64,000 nucleotides of DNA from an uncultured Bartonella sp. (GTDB taxonomy: Bacteria; Pseudomonadota; Alphaproteobacteria; Rhizobiales; Rhizobiaceae). Under the pieces are notes generated by a model. The model had not been told where the DNA came from and searched no databases. It saw only the letters and a program-made list of their open reading frames with translations. Positions 28,182 through 36,691 of this stretch are shown piece after piece (the first letter of the stretch is position 1; each line of letters starts with the position of its first letter). Where the stretch lies: the NCBI GenBank assembly GCA_946481695.1, contig CAMLON010000008.1, forward strand, positions 1-64,000. Reading direction: 5' to 3'. Position numbers and translations under genes: made by a program.

Positions 28182-30209
28182 TCATGATTTTATTGAATTT
28201 TTATCGGCACCGTCTTTCAAACTTTTCTGCTCGCTATCATAAAAATTTCTGACAGCGCGAAACTTGATAAAAGCCCCTATCGGAATTTGTGCCGCAAGGT
28301 CAATCTGGTCTTCAACAAGATTGGCAATAACCGGATAACCACCGGTAACAGGCCGGTCACGCAAAAACAAAACCGGCTCGCCATTTGCTGGTACTTCTAT
28401 TGCACCCGTTACTGTGCCCTCACTTGGCAATTCATCGCTTCGCGAGCGCTCAAGACGGGCGTCACTTTGTAATCTTATGCCAATTCTGTTGGAAGCTGCC
28501 GTCACTTGCCACGGTTTTTCAAGAAACATCGCAATTGATTGCTCTGTAAACCAGTCGGTACGCGGCCCCATGACCACATCAAGCACCACTTGATCGCCCG
28601 CTTCCGGCAAGAAGTAAGGATCATCAAGCGACAATAAAACCGGCCGCAAAGGGCTATCATTGGCTATAAACACTTTATCACCTGCCAATAGCGGTTTCGG
28701 CCCCAAATTGGAAAGACTGTCAAAAGACGCACTTTTCAAAACCGGTTCAACTTTAAAGCCACCGCGCAAAGCCATATAGCTGCGAAAGCCTGCCAATGGT
28801 TGTCCAAGAATGATTTCATCGCCTTCATCAATGGAGAGCGGTGTGTTTTTTTCAAAAACAAAAACCGTGCCTTTTGTCGATTTGACCGTAATTGGCAGGT
28901 TAGCACCGGTAAAAGCAACAACCGATGGCTGCAATGCTTTTATACGCGTATTTCCATAGGTAAATTCCAACACCGGTTGTTCACGAGGATTGCCAACAAG
29001 CCGGTTGGCATTGGCCATTGCTTTCTGGTCAAGTGCCCCTGAAGGGGAAAGCCCTTGCGAGGATTGGAACAAACGCCCGCGATCTTGAAACGTAACCGGC
29101 ATCAATGTTGTAAGCAATTTGAAAACCGCATCTTCTTCAGGCGTTAAGCTCGTTTCGTGGACAGAAATTCCGTCGTTGTCATGACTGCCCGTTTTCCCGA
29201 TGCCCGTTGTTTTCCCGATTTCTGTTGCTTTTCTGATACCCGTTGTTTTCCCGATACCCGATGCTTCGGCTTCATCACCCGTTTTTGTTAAACCGGCCTT
29301 TTCATTCGGCTCTATCGCTTTCGTTGCAGCACCGTTCTTTAAAGCTTGGCTATTCGCTCTCACCGGCACTGATTTTCTCTCGTCGGGCGAAAAAAAGTTT
29401 TGTGATTTTTCCTGCTCGGCAGTCTCAATCCTGTCATTTTTCATTTGTTTTTCGAAAAGAGTTCCGGCTTTTTCATTCGGGGATAAGGAAAAGCTTGTCA
29501 CTCCTTCGAAATGTGGCGAATAATCTTTCGTCACATCGACAAAATGCACCCTGTCACCGGGTTTTAAAAGTGAAGGCGGGTCGCGGTCGAGATCAAACAT
29601 TTTAACATCTGTCCGCCCGATCAATTGCCAACCACCGGGGCTTGGTTGCGGATAGACACCACCGAATTTACCTGCAAGCGCTACAGAACCGGCAGGAATG
29701 GATTTTCGCGGTGACGCACGCCTTGGAACATTGAAAAGTGGATCGCCGCCCGTCAAATAGGCAAAACCGGGGGCAAAACCGCAAAACGCAACCTGATAAT
29801 GACTTTCCGTATGGCGGCGGATGACCTCTTCACGGTCAATTTTTAAAAGAGCAGCAACATCATCAAGATCTTCCCCGTCATAGACAACCGGTATCTCGAC
29901 AAGTTTGCCGCTTTTTTGCTGCCCTTTTTCAAGTTTCAATCCCGCAATTTCTGTTTCCAAAGTGGTCTCGTCGGCAAGCAGGGGATCAAAAGTGACGAGC
30001 AAAGTCCGCGCCGCCGGAATAATTTCGACAATAGCTTGCAGATTGTCCTGACCCTGAAACTTTTCTTGATCTTTAAGATTTTCTTGATCTTGCAGATTAT
30101 TCTTTCCGCTCCGAATTTCTTGCTGCAAGCGGTCAAACAAAGCCAATGTTTCTTCAAGATCGGCAAGCTCGATCATAAAGGCCGAATTATTGACACCAAG
30201 AAAGCGCAT
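28182..30209 (-). CDS. 5-oxoprolinase subunits PxpB-PxpC fusion
   Basis: A 675-residue fusion (ATG 30209; a TTG at 30230 is an alternative next to the pxpA stop). Residues about 1-235 correspond to PxpB (KipI-like: MRFLGVNNSAFMIEL, VAFCGFAPGFAYL, PGGWQLIGRT). Residues about 350-660 are PxpC (KipA-like: GRLFQSSQGLSPSGALD, VVLDVVMGPRTDWF, GNPREQPVLEF). The subunits act with PxpA in ATP-dependent cleavage of 5-oxoproline to glutamate. Between them lies a Glu/Lys/Gly-rich linker of about 110 residues with four hexapeptide repeats (29192-29263). A second hexapeptide expansion (NLQDQE-like) is inserted at residues 38-58 within PxpB. Confidence 0.9.
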   Translation of the reverse strand: MRFLGVNNSAFMIELADLEETLALFDRLQQEIRSGKNNLQDQENLKDQEKFQGQDNLQAIVEIIPAARTLLVTFDPLLADETTLETEIAGLKLEKGQQKSGKLVEIPVVYDGEDLDDVAALLKIDREEVIRRHTESHYQVAFCGFAPGFAYLTGGDPLFNVPRRASPRKSIPAGSVALAGKFGGVYPQPSPGGWQLIGRTDVKMFDLDRDPPSLLKPGDRVHFVDVTKDYSPHFEGVTSFSLSPNEKAGTLFEKQMKNDRIETAEQEKSQNFFSPDERKSVPVRANSQALKNGAATKAIEPNEKAGLTKTGDEAEASGIGKTTGIRKATEIGKTTGIGKTGSHDNDGISVHETSLTPEEDAVFKLLTTLMPVTFQDRGRLFQSSQGLSPSGALDQKAMANANRLVGNPREQPVLEFTYGNTRIKALQPSVVAFTGANLPITVKSTKGTVFVFEKNTPLSIDEGDEIILGQPLAGFRSYMALRGGFKVEPVLKSASFDSLSNLGPKPLLAGDKVFIANDSPLRPVLLSLDDPYFLPEAGDQVVLDVVMGPRTDWFTEQSIAMFLEKPWQVTAASNRIGIRLQSDARLERSRSDELPSEGTVTGAIEVPANGEPVLFLRDRPVTGGYPVIANLVEDQIDLAAQIPIGAFIKFRAVRNFYDSEQKSLKDGADKNSIKS
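29192..29263. repeat. 18-bp coding tandem repeat, four units, in the PxpB-PxpC linker
   Basis: Four contiguous 18-bp units (29192, 29210, 29228, 29246) vary TTTTCCCGATNCCCGTTG and encode hexapeptides of the type GIGKTT on the minus strand. The period keeps the frame, so copy-number change would only lengthen or shorten the linker. Confidence 0.85.
30036..30098. repeat. 18-bp coding tandem repeat, about 3.5 units, in the PxpB domain
   Basis: Degenerate 18-bp units encode NLQDQE, NLKDQE, KFQGQD and NLQ (minus strand). They form a polar insertion in the N-terminal region of PxpB that I do not expect in the family. Independent of the linker repeat in the same gene. Confidence 0.8.
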
Positions 30210-30226
30210 AGGAAAAAGACACTCTC

Positions 30227-30988
30227 TCAATCAACAAATGGCTTTAAGGAAACGCCGGCTTTTTCAAGACCGGCTTTGACAGCTTTGGCCATCAACACGG
30301 CACTCGGACTGTCGCCATGGAGGCAAATAGACTGTGCATCAAGGGTAATCTCCTTGCCATCAATCGCGATAATTTTGCCTGTCTCGACAAATTTCACCAT
30401 ACGTTCGGCAACGATAGCAGGGTCACTCAGCACAGCACCTTTTTCACGGCGGGATAGAAGTGTCCCGTCACTCTTATAAGCACGGTCGGCAAAAGCTTCT
30501 GCCACCACAACAAGTCCGGCTTCACGGGCAAAAGGAATAAGAGCCGAACCCGCCAATGCCATAAGAACGAGTGACGGCTCGACCGCCTTGATCGCATTGA
30601 TAACGGCTTTTGCCTGACGCATATCATGGGCAATTGTATTGTAGAGCGCACCATGTGGCTTGACATAGGAAACTCTGGTTCCTGCCGCTTTGGCAAGCCC
30701 CATAAGTGCGCCGATCTGATAAATGGAGTCGCCCGTCAATTCACTATCGGTCGGGTCCATATTGCGACGCCCGAAACCCACAAGATCACGATAGCCGATA
30801 TGGGCACCGACGCGCACTTTATTCTTCTTGGCTGCCTCAAGTGTGCGCAGGATTCCTGCCGGATCACCGGCATGAAAACCGCAAGCAACATTGGCACTGG
30901 TTACAATGGAAAGCATTTCACTGTCTTCCCCCATCTTCCAGGGGCCAAAACTTTCACCAAGGTCGCTGTTCAAATCAATAGATTTCAT
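30227..30988 (-). CDS. pxpA: 5-oxoprolinase subunit A (LamB/YcsF family)
   Basis: A 253-residue protein with the unmistakable family start [11 protein letters not shown] and the [12 protein letters not shown] motif, followed by [25 protein letters not shown] and LHGDSPSA near the C-terminus. PxpA works with PxpB and PxpC to hydrolyse 5-oxoproline (pyroglutamate), a product of glutathione breakdown and of spontaneous glutamine cyclisation. It is the first gene of the operon, closely followed by the pxpB-pxpC fusion. The divergent GntR regulator gene at 31219 shares its promoter region. Confidence 0.95.
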   Translation of the reverse strand: MKSIDLNSDLGESFGPWKMGEDSEMLSIVTSANVACGFHAGDPAGILRTLEAAKKNKVRVGAHIGYRDLVGFGRRNMDPTDSELTGDSIYQIGALMGLAKAAGTRVSYVKPHGALYNTIAHDMRQAKAVINAIKAVEPSLVLMALAGSALIPFAREAGLVVVAEAFADRAYKSDGTLLSRREKGAVLSDPAIVAERMVKFVETGKIIAIDGKEITLDAQSICLHGDSPSAVLMAKAVKAGLEKAGVSLKPFVD

Positions 30989-31030
30989 TCTACCCTCCCT
31001 TTGCCGAATATAGATTCTTTTTTATTTTAT

Positions 31031-31071
31031 ATTGTTGAACAATCTAACTTTGATTGTTAGACATTGCAATC
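31031..31071. promoter_or_regulatory. Candidate operator between pxpA and the GntR regulator gene
   Basis: Two overlapping dyads lie 45-85 bp upstream of pxpA: ATTGTTGAACAAT (31031-31043) and AACAATC-N7-GATTGTT (31038-31058). A further GATTG/CAATC pair reaches 31071. FadR-type GntR regulators bind short inverted repeats near their own divergent promoter, so this is the natural site for the regulator encoded next door. Inference only. Confidence 0.5.
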
Positions 31072-31218
31072 ATGTTCTTTCTCAAATAAACTTGTAAATA
31101 TATTCAGAGGATGGTGAAGCGGGAGGATTGCGGTTCTGCTATCCGGTTTCATGCATTTCAATTCAAGACTTTGCGCGAGCGCTTGCGCTTGCTTGAAAAT
31201 CGAGGGGTGGGTAGGATT

Positions 31219-31875
31219 ATGAAAACCAGCAAAGATGAAATATCGCTTGTAGACCAGACCGTCAAAGCGATTGAAACGGGTATTATCAATGGCCAGTATC
31301 ACCCGGGCGAGCATTTGAGTGAAGCAACGCTTGCAAAAAAACTGTCGGTCTCACGCAATACTTTACGTGAAGCATTCCGGATGCTGACCAAAAACGGGCT
31401 TGTCGAATATTGTGCCAATCGCGGTGTTTTTGTGGCGGTTCCCGACTTCAATACGATTGTCGATGTCTATAATGCGCGCCGTATTATCGAAGTGGGGGCG
31501 GTGCGCAACGTGCATTTCCCTCATCCCTCTATCAGCTTGATGGAACGGGTGGTGGAAAAATCGGAACGCCTTTGCGAGGAAAAAAAATGGCAGGATGTCG
31601 GCACAGCCGATATGGAATTTCACCAATTGCTGGTAAGCCTTGGAAATAGCCCGCGTCTTGACCGGCTATTTGTCGAACTCACAATCGAACTCAGATTAAT
31701 CTTCGGCCTTGTGGCCGACTTGCGCTCGCTTCATCAGCCTTTTGTCGCCATGAACCGCAATATCGTCGAAGGCTTAAAAAAAGAAAAGCCGAAAAAAGCA
31801 GCGCGCCTTCTCAAGGCTTATCTCAAACAATCCGAAAGGTTGATTATGAGAGCTTATACGGCACTGCAAAAATAA
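31219..31875 (+). CDS. GntR/FadR-family transcriptional regulator
   Basis: A 218-residue regulator; ATG 31219 is preceded by GTAGGA. The N-terminal winged helix has QTVKAIETGIINGQYHPGEH, then LAKKLSVSRNTLREAFRML, as in the FadR subfamily. The C-terminal all-helical FCD domain includes ARRIIEVGAVRN, DMEFHQLLVSLGNSPRLD and the RALLEAYL-like end KKAARLLKAYLKQSE, with the Asp/His pattern of metal-binding FCD domains. Divergent from the 5-oxoprolinase operon, which it probably controls; 5-oxoproline or glutamate would be a logical effector, but that is inference. Confidence 0.88.
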   Translation: MKTSKDEISLVDQTVKAIETGIINGQYHPGEHLSEATLAKKLSVSRNTLREAFRMLTKNGLVEYCANRGVFVAVPDFNTIVDVYNARRIIEVGAVRNVHFPHPSISLMERVVEKSERLCEEKKWQDVGTADMEFHQLLVSLGNSPRLDRLFVELTIELRLIFGLVADLRSLHQPFVAMNRNIVEGLKKEKPKKAARLLKAYLKQSERLIMRAYTALQK

Positions 31876-32313
31876 CGCCTCGCTTCTCCGTTCTGTCGTT
31901 ATCTTTTGCTTTTTTCGTGCGGCGTATATTCCAGCTTGTTATTTCACGCCGTATATCCCACACCGGCATTTTACATTGTTTGCCCCACACCGGCATTTTC
32001 TACCGTGTTTTTAACTGGAAGTGCCGGTTATTTCCGCGCCGTTTTCAGGTTGATCTGTTCATACTGTTTGTGACATGAAAAATATATGTCATGTTCTTTT
32101 ACAAACTATCGCCTCTTATTGCCGGATAATGTGACAATGGTTTTCGCATCAATTTTGCCTTTGTTCTTTATACATCCTGTTTTATTCAAACTGTTCAGCA
32201 CAGCTTCCGGAAGGGCTTCAAGGCAAATATAGATGTTGCTTTTATTAAAACAGGCTAGCCCATTTTGTTACTCATGCTAGACTTGTTTTATCAAGATAAT
32301 AAAGGGCGTGCCC
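31876..32313. other. Intergenic region upstream of a LysR gene
   Basis: About 440 bp without a recognisable gene. It contains two copies of CCCACACCGGCATTTT, 27 bp apart (31957 and 31984), and otherwise AT-rich sequence. The LysR gene promoter should lie at its right end. Confidence 0.5.
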
Positions 32314-33210
32314 ATGCTTCGAGAAAATATCGCCGATCTTATGGCCTTTATGGTTGTTGCCGAAGAAAAAAGCTTTACCAAAGCTGCCCTGAAGCTCAAT
32401 ATATCACAATCAGCTTTGAGCCATTCGATAAAAAATCTGGAAGATCGCCTGCATTTACAATTGTTGCGCCGCACCACACGTTCGGTTGCACCGACCAATA
32501 TTGGCGAACGACTTCTCGAACTTTATACCCCCCATCTTGTGGAGATGGAAAGCGAGCTCACAAATCTCTGCGAGACAATCGACCACCCATCCGGCACAAT
32601 CCGCATAACCGCACCCGATTATGCGGCAAAATCCATTTTATGGCCGAAGCTTTGCCCGCTTCTTGCGAAATATTCCGATATTCATCTTGAAATTTCGATT
32701 GATTATGCTTTGACCGACATTGTGGCCGAGCGCTTCGACGCCGGTGTGCGGCTTGGTGAACAGGTCGAGAAAGATATGATCGCGTTAAAAATCGGGCCGG
32801 ATCTCCGCATGGCGGCTGTCGCTTCACCACACTATCTTGAAACCCATTCTGTTCCGGAAACGCCGCGTGATCTTCTCGAGCATCAATGCATCAATCTTCG
32901 ATTGCCAACGTCGGGCGGTTTTTACGTCTGGGAATTTGAAGAAAATGGCCATGAATGCAAAATAAGGGTCGAAGGGCAATTAAGCTTCAACACGATCGAT
33001 CAGGCATTGGATGCTGCCGAAGCCGGTTTCGGCATTGCCTATACAACCGAAGACGCTTTGGTCGAACGGGTGGCAAGCGGGCGGCTTAAACGCATTCTTG
33101 AAAATTATTGCCCGCCATTTCCGGGATATTATCTCTATTATCCGACACGACGCCAACATACCGCCGCTTTTCAACTGGTTATCGATTGTTTGCGCTACAA
33201 GGCTTTATGA
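32314..33210 (+). CDS. LysR-family transcriptional regulator
   Basis: A 298-residue regulator. ATG 32314 follows AAGGG; a GTG two codons upstream is possible. The winged helix (LMAFMVVAEEKSFTKAALKL, then ISQSALSHSIKNLEDRLHLQ) and the LLRRTTRSVAPTNIGERLL hinge are typical. The effector domain runs to FPGYYLYYPTRRQ. The family subtype resembles YafC/DhcR-like regulators that control nearby oxidoreductase genes. The short-chain dehydrogenase gene 440 bp downstream is a candidate target. Confidence 0.88.
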   Translation: MLRENIADLMAFMVVAEEKSFTKAALKLNISQSALSHSIKNLEDRLHLQLLRRTTRSVAPTNIGERLLELYTPHLVEMESELTNLCETIDHPSGTIRITAPDYAAKSILWPKLCPLLAKYSDIHLEISIDYALTDIVAERFDAGVRLGEQVEKDMIALKIGPDLRMAAVASPHYLETHSVPETPRDLLEHQCINLRLPTSGGFYVWEFEENGHECKIRVEGQLSFNTIDQALDAAEAGFGIAYTTEDALVERVASGRLKRILENYCPPFPGYYLYYPTRRQHTAAFQLVIDCLRYKAL

Positions 33211-33652
33211 TAGCATGTCATGTTCCCCCGCGCATTTTACATTTCAATTTCCGATAAGGCTTAAAAAAAAGGGGGCTATCTGCCATTTCGGGTTTTTCAT
33301 CGCGGCTCATTCTATCCGTTTAACCCTTCTAGTCCCGTGTTATCGCAGATTTGTTTTACGGTTCATTCTCCCCTTCCCGTAAATTTGTTTTATGATTTCC
33401 CGATATTTCTGCTGCCTCTCCTGAACCTTGCCTTTTCAAATTGTCAGACTGGGAGGGTTTTTGACCGGTAAACTTTGAGAACCATATATTGGCAAGATAG
33501 CTTGTTCTATGAAAATTTTGCATAAAGCCTAGTTTCGCGCCCTTCTTTTAGAAGACGTGCTTTTCGGATTAATCTCAATAATAAGCAGCCGCGCATAGTC
33601 GATAAAAAACTGTACGCATTTGAAAATGCATCTTGTCAAAGGGTTTCAAAAA
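33211..33652. other. Intergenic region upstream of the short-chain dehydrogenase
   Basis: About 440 bp with no gene recognised. It carries the promoter candidate at 33461-33490 and otherwise T-rich sequence with no clear terminator for the LysR gene. Confidence 0.5.
33461..33490 (+). promoter_or_regulatory. Sigma-70-like promoter candidate for the dehydrogenase gene
   Basis: TTGACC (33461-33466), an 18-bp spacer and TATATT (33485-33490). This is close to consensus and in the right orientation, about 160 bp upstream of the start codon. Confidence 0.4.
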
Positions 33653-34483
33653 ATGGTCAAGCGCAACTGGGTGATAACGGGTGTTTCAAGCGGTTTCGGC
33701 TATGAAATGGTCAAACAGGTTTTAAGCCGCGGCGATAACGTATTGGGGACCGTGCGCAAAACGGCACCTGTCGAAGAGCTGGTTGCCCGCTATCCTGATC
33801 AATTTCATGTCGCAATTGTCGATATGAGAGACCGGAGGGCTGTGAAACAACTTGGGCAAAAAGCGGAAGAATTGTTTTCAACAATCGATGTGATTGTGAG
33901 CAACGCCGGATATGGATTGTTCGGTGCTGCCGAAGAATTGTCGGATGAAGAGATTGATGACATTATCGCAACCAACCTCACCGGTTCGATTGACTTTATT
34001 CGCGCCTTCCTGCCCATTATGAGGAAAAAGCAACATGGGCGTATCATCCAGATTTCTTCCTATGGAGGCGAAGTCGCTTTTGCGGGAAATTCGCTTTATC
34101 ACGCGACTAAATGGGGCATCGAAGGATTTTGTGACTCGCTTTCACAAGAAATGGCACCATTCAATATTGGCGTGACGATTGTCGAACCCGGTGGAGCAAG
34201 AACCGAATTTCGCTATAAAAGCGCAAAAATTGCCAAGCCTATAAAAGCTTATGACAACACGCCTGCCCATGCTTTTCAAAAAATGCTTGATCGGAAAAAC
34301 GGCTTGGCCGCAGGTAATCCGGAGCGCATGGCTGCCCGCATTATCGAAAGTGTTGATATAACGCCCGCACCGTTACGTATGGTGCTCGGTTCAGGTGCTT
34401 TAAAAACCACCATCGAGGTTTTAAAAAAACGGCTTGAAGACTTCAAAGGGCAGGAACAACTTGCCGCTTCAACCGATTTTTAA
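33653..34483 (+). CDS. Short-chain dehydrogenase/reductase
   Basis: A 276-residue classical SDR. I use ATG 33653 (AAAGGG box nine bases upstream) because the Rossmann start follows at once; ATG 33620 would add 11 residues. Cofactor loop TGVSSGFG at 9-16, NAG in IVSNAGYG at 81-88, and a catalytic set S136, Y149 and K153 (YHATK) are complete. No Asp at the end of beta-2 is evident, while TVRK follows, which favours NADP(H). Related proteins are annotated as YbbO-like or general oxidoreductases; the substrate is unknown. Confidence 0.88.
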   Translation: MVKRNWVITGVSSGFGYEMVKQVLSRGDNVLGTVRKTAPVEELVARYPDQFHVAIVDMRDRRAVKQLGQKAEELFSTIDVIVSNAGYGLFGAAEELSDEEIDDIIATNLTGSIDFIRAFLPIMRKKQHGRIIQISSYGGEVAFAGNSLYHATKWGIEGFCDSLSQEMAPFNIGVTIVEPGGARTEFRYKSAKIAKPIKAYDNTPAHAFQKMLDRKNGLAAGNPERMAARIIESVDITPAPLRMVLGSGALKTTIEVLKKRLEDFKGQEQLAASTDF

Positions 34484-34720
34484 AAGAGATGAAACAACCC
34501 TGTTCTTAAATCTCCGGCAAAGTCGAATATCAGAGTGCTATGGGTTCATTCAGAAGATGCGTTTCAGCCAAAGGGAAAAATTTTTAACCAGAAGATCAAT
34601 AGCGTTCGGCAAAATTATCAGCTCTGTTCCTTCATGCTGTAACGCCTAAATGATTGCGTTTTTTCATCGGCAACTGTCAAATACGTTGCCGAAAGCCCGA
34701 TCTATTGCTTTTAACGCTCA

Positions 34721-35479
34721 TTATTCCCGATTTTTCTCACGGTGTATTTTATAGCGCAGTGCAATGACACCCTGACCGGCATTTTTGACCTCCAGCAATT
34801 CGAGTGACTGGCCGGCAGCCGGATTTTCTGTCACAGAAACCTTTCCTCCCGTTCCGCTATTATCCGTGCGAGGTGACCAATCAAATAATGAAGGTGCGGC
34901 TTTGCGCCCGTCAATACCGGGATAGATCATCACACTCAATTCATTAATAAGCCCGTTTTCCAGAAATGCTCCATTAATCGTGCCGCCACCTTGCAAAACA
35001 ATTCGCTTCATATTGAAGAAACGCCCAAGACTTTCCATGGCTTCCACAAGATCATTTCCATCTTCACCGGCGAAGACATAGGAAATTTCCAAGCTACGAA
35101 GATGTTCCAGATAGGCTTGCGAAATTTTTTTGCCCAAAACAACAATGATGTTTTCGCCGCAAACTTTGTCGCCTTCATATTTGATGCGCCCATGGCGATC
35201 CACAACAATGCATAGCCGTTTTGTTTCGCGCTTGCCGATAAAAGGTTGCGGGTCAATCACTCTTACAGGATTTGGGTCATTGAATTCCTGCTTTGCAAAA
35301 TGCCTTTGGACGGTAACCCGCCCCAACATTTCCGCGTCGCAATTGAAACTGTCGCTAAGGTCATAATAGGAAATGGTCGCCTTATCATTTTCTGTCCCGT
35401 CATAAGGCGCAGTCCAATGATCTTCCACGATTTTTCCGTCAATCGATGTCATCATATGGCAAATTATAAAAGGGCGCAT
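34721..35479 (-). CDS. Dihydrofolate reductase / RibD C-terminal domain family protein
   Basis: A 252-residue reductase domain related to the C-terminal half of RibD. It starts at ATG 35479 with an AAGGAGAAA box; an upstream TTG-type extension is less likely. Seen: MRPFIICHMMTSIDGKI at the start, MLGRVTVQ near the NADPH loop, IIVVLGKKIS and VLQGGGTINGAFL, the typical glycine loop. RibD-C proteins reduce deaminated pyrimidines in riboflavin synthesis, but stand-alone copies like this one have unassigned substrates. Convergent with the preceding dehydrogenase gene. Confidence 0.85.
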   Translation of the reverse strand: MRPFIICHMMTSIDGKIVEDHWTAPYDGTENDKATISYYDLSDSFNCDAEMLGRVTVQRHFAKQEFNDPNPVRVIDPQPFIGKRETKRLCIVVDRHGRIKYEGDKVCGENIIVVLGKKISQAYLEHLRSLEISYVFAGEDGNDLVEAMESLGRFFNMKRIVLQGGGTINGAFLENGLINELSVMIYPGIDGRKAAPSLFDWSPRTDNSGTGGKVSVTENPAAGQSLELLEVKNAGQGVIALRYKIHREKNRE

Positions 35480-35987
35480 GATTTCTCCTTGAACCATAAA
35501 ATCATGAAAGAGCAACGAGATAAGCAAAGGCTCGTTGAAAACAGTCTTCTTGATCTATAAACGCTTGAAGCCCGCTCATAAACCGGCCTCTTTTTCACAA
35601 GGCCTATTAGAAAAATTCATTAATGGAGAAGCGGGTTTTGCCTGAAACAAGTTCTTTTTTAAAAGCTCGCAAAAATAAAACGTACGAATATATGCGGGAA
35701 AAAGTGCATCATAAGCTTTGAATCCGTGGGACAAGCCTCTCTCTTTCTCAGAATTGCTTAACCTTCCTTTTTCTTCACCCTCCCTCCCCTTTTTATGACA
35801 CTCGCTTCCCTTTCCCGTTCGTTGTGTGATTTCCCCTCTGACCGCCTCCTTACCGAACTTCCCGATGGTCTTCTATTCCCCGCTTCTTTGCCGATTTTTT
35901 TAAAAATTCCTGTTGGTTGTTTCGGCCTATCTTGCAAAAAAAACAAAACTGGAGAATAGTTTCCTTAAAAGGGAAAGTTTTTGCGAA
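35480..35987. other. Divergent intergenic region
   Basis: About 500 bp between the RibD-like gene and the DUF2946-like gene. It should contain both promoters. I found no clear dyad or repeat and no coding frame with support. Confidence 0.5.
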
Positions 35988-36431
35988 ATGATCGGGACGA
36001 GCAAACCATTTTCCGTGGTTATCAGGGTGTTGTGCATTTTCGCACTGCTCAACCTCGCCTTTGCCCATAATCGCAATTTTCCGGTTTTACCAAACAGCTT
36101 TGCAAGCCACTCGTCTCACCATCATGAAAGCGTTCGGCAGAACCATTCGCATATGGTTTCCGATAGCGACATTTGCTCGAAAAACGCAACTTCAAAACCG
36201 CAAAAATTAAGCAAAAAACACCATAATGACAATTCATGTCATGAATTGGGTGCGTGTCACGCCTGCCGCATCGGCGCATCAATGCTCACCCCGCCCGATA
36301 GTGTTGAAATCGGCGAACATAACCTCTTTCTCGTCGAGATTTTACTGCCCTATGATGCGGTAACCTTCGGCACGTTTTTTGTAAAGTCCAACGCCTCGCC
36401 GCGTTCACCGCCATTGTCACTCATAAGCTGA
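35988..36431 (+). CDS. Small His/Cys-rich exported protein, DUF2946-like
   Basis: A protein of 147 residues from ATG 35988 (an upstream GTG would add 25). It begins with a signal-like helix (FSVVIRVLCIFALLNLAFA), then a His-rich segment (residues about 40-55, SHSSHHHESV and NHSHM), a lysine-rich part, and the CHELGACHACRIGA motif near residue 85. It ends in SPRSPPLS. The Cys pair and the arginine-proline end recall DUF2946 proteins, which are often encoded before TonB-dependent copper receptors, as here. A periplasmic metal-binding role is likely but unproven. My match to DUF2946 is tentative. Confidence 0.6.
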   Translation: MIGTSKPFSVVIRVLCIFALLNLAFAHNRNFPVLPNSFASHSSHHHESVRQNHSHMVSDSDICSKNATSKPQKLSKKHHNDNSCHELGACHACRIGASMLTPPDSVEIGEHNLFLVEILLPYDAVTFGTFFVKSNASPRSPPLSLIS

Positions 36432-36691
36432 CAGGTTCAACATATCATCACATCGAATTTTTAAAAAAATGGCGCCGTCTTTTTAACGACGTGGCGCAAA
36501 TGTTTGCTGCTATTTTTTTTAAGTTTTCAATTGTGATTATAAAACTTGGTCAGCCTGTTTTTTCACCGTCAAAACGCATGGTTTAAAGCCTCACAAAAAC
36601 GAGGCTCAGAGAATGCCGCGCGTGGCAATTCCCGTTTGTTTTCCATGCCTGACAAAGTTTCAATCCACTTTTTCTTTATGGATTTTAAAAA

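Noticed and set aside
31957..31999. Two copies of CCCACACCGGCATTTT as a regulatory or mobile element
   Set aside because: Only two copies, with no terminal structure or gene attached. Kept only as a note in the intergenic entry.
36470..36530. GC-rich hairpin (GGCGCCGTC with GACGTGGCGC) as terminator of the DUF2946-like gene
   Set aside because: The stem has a two-base bulge and the T-run is displaced, so it is too weak to call.
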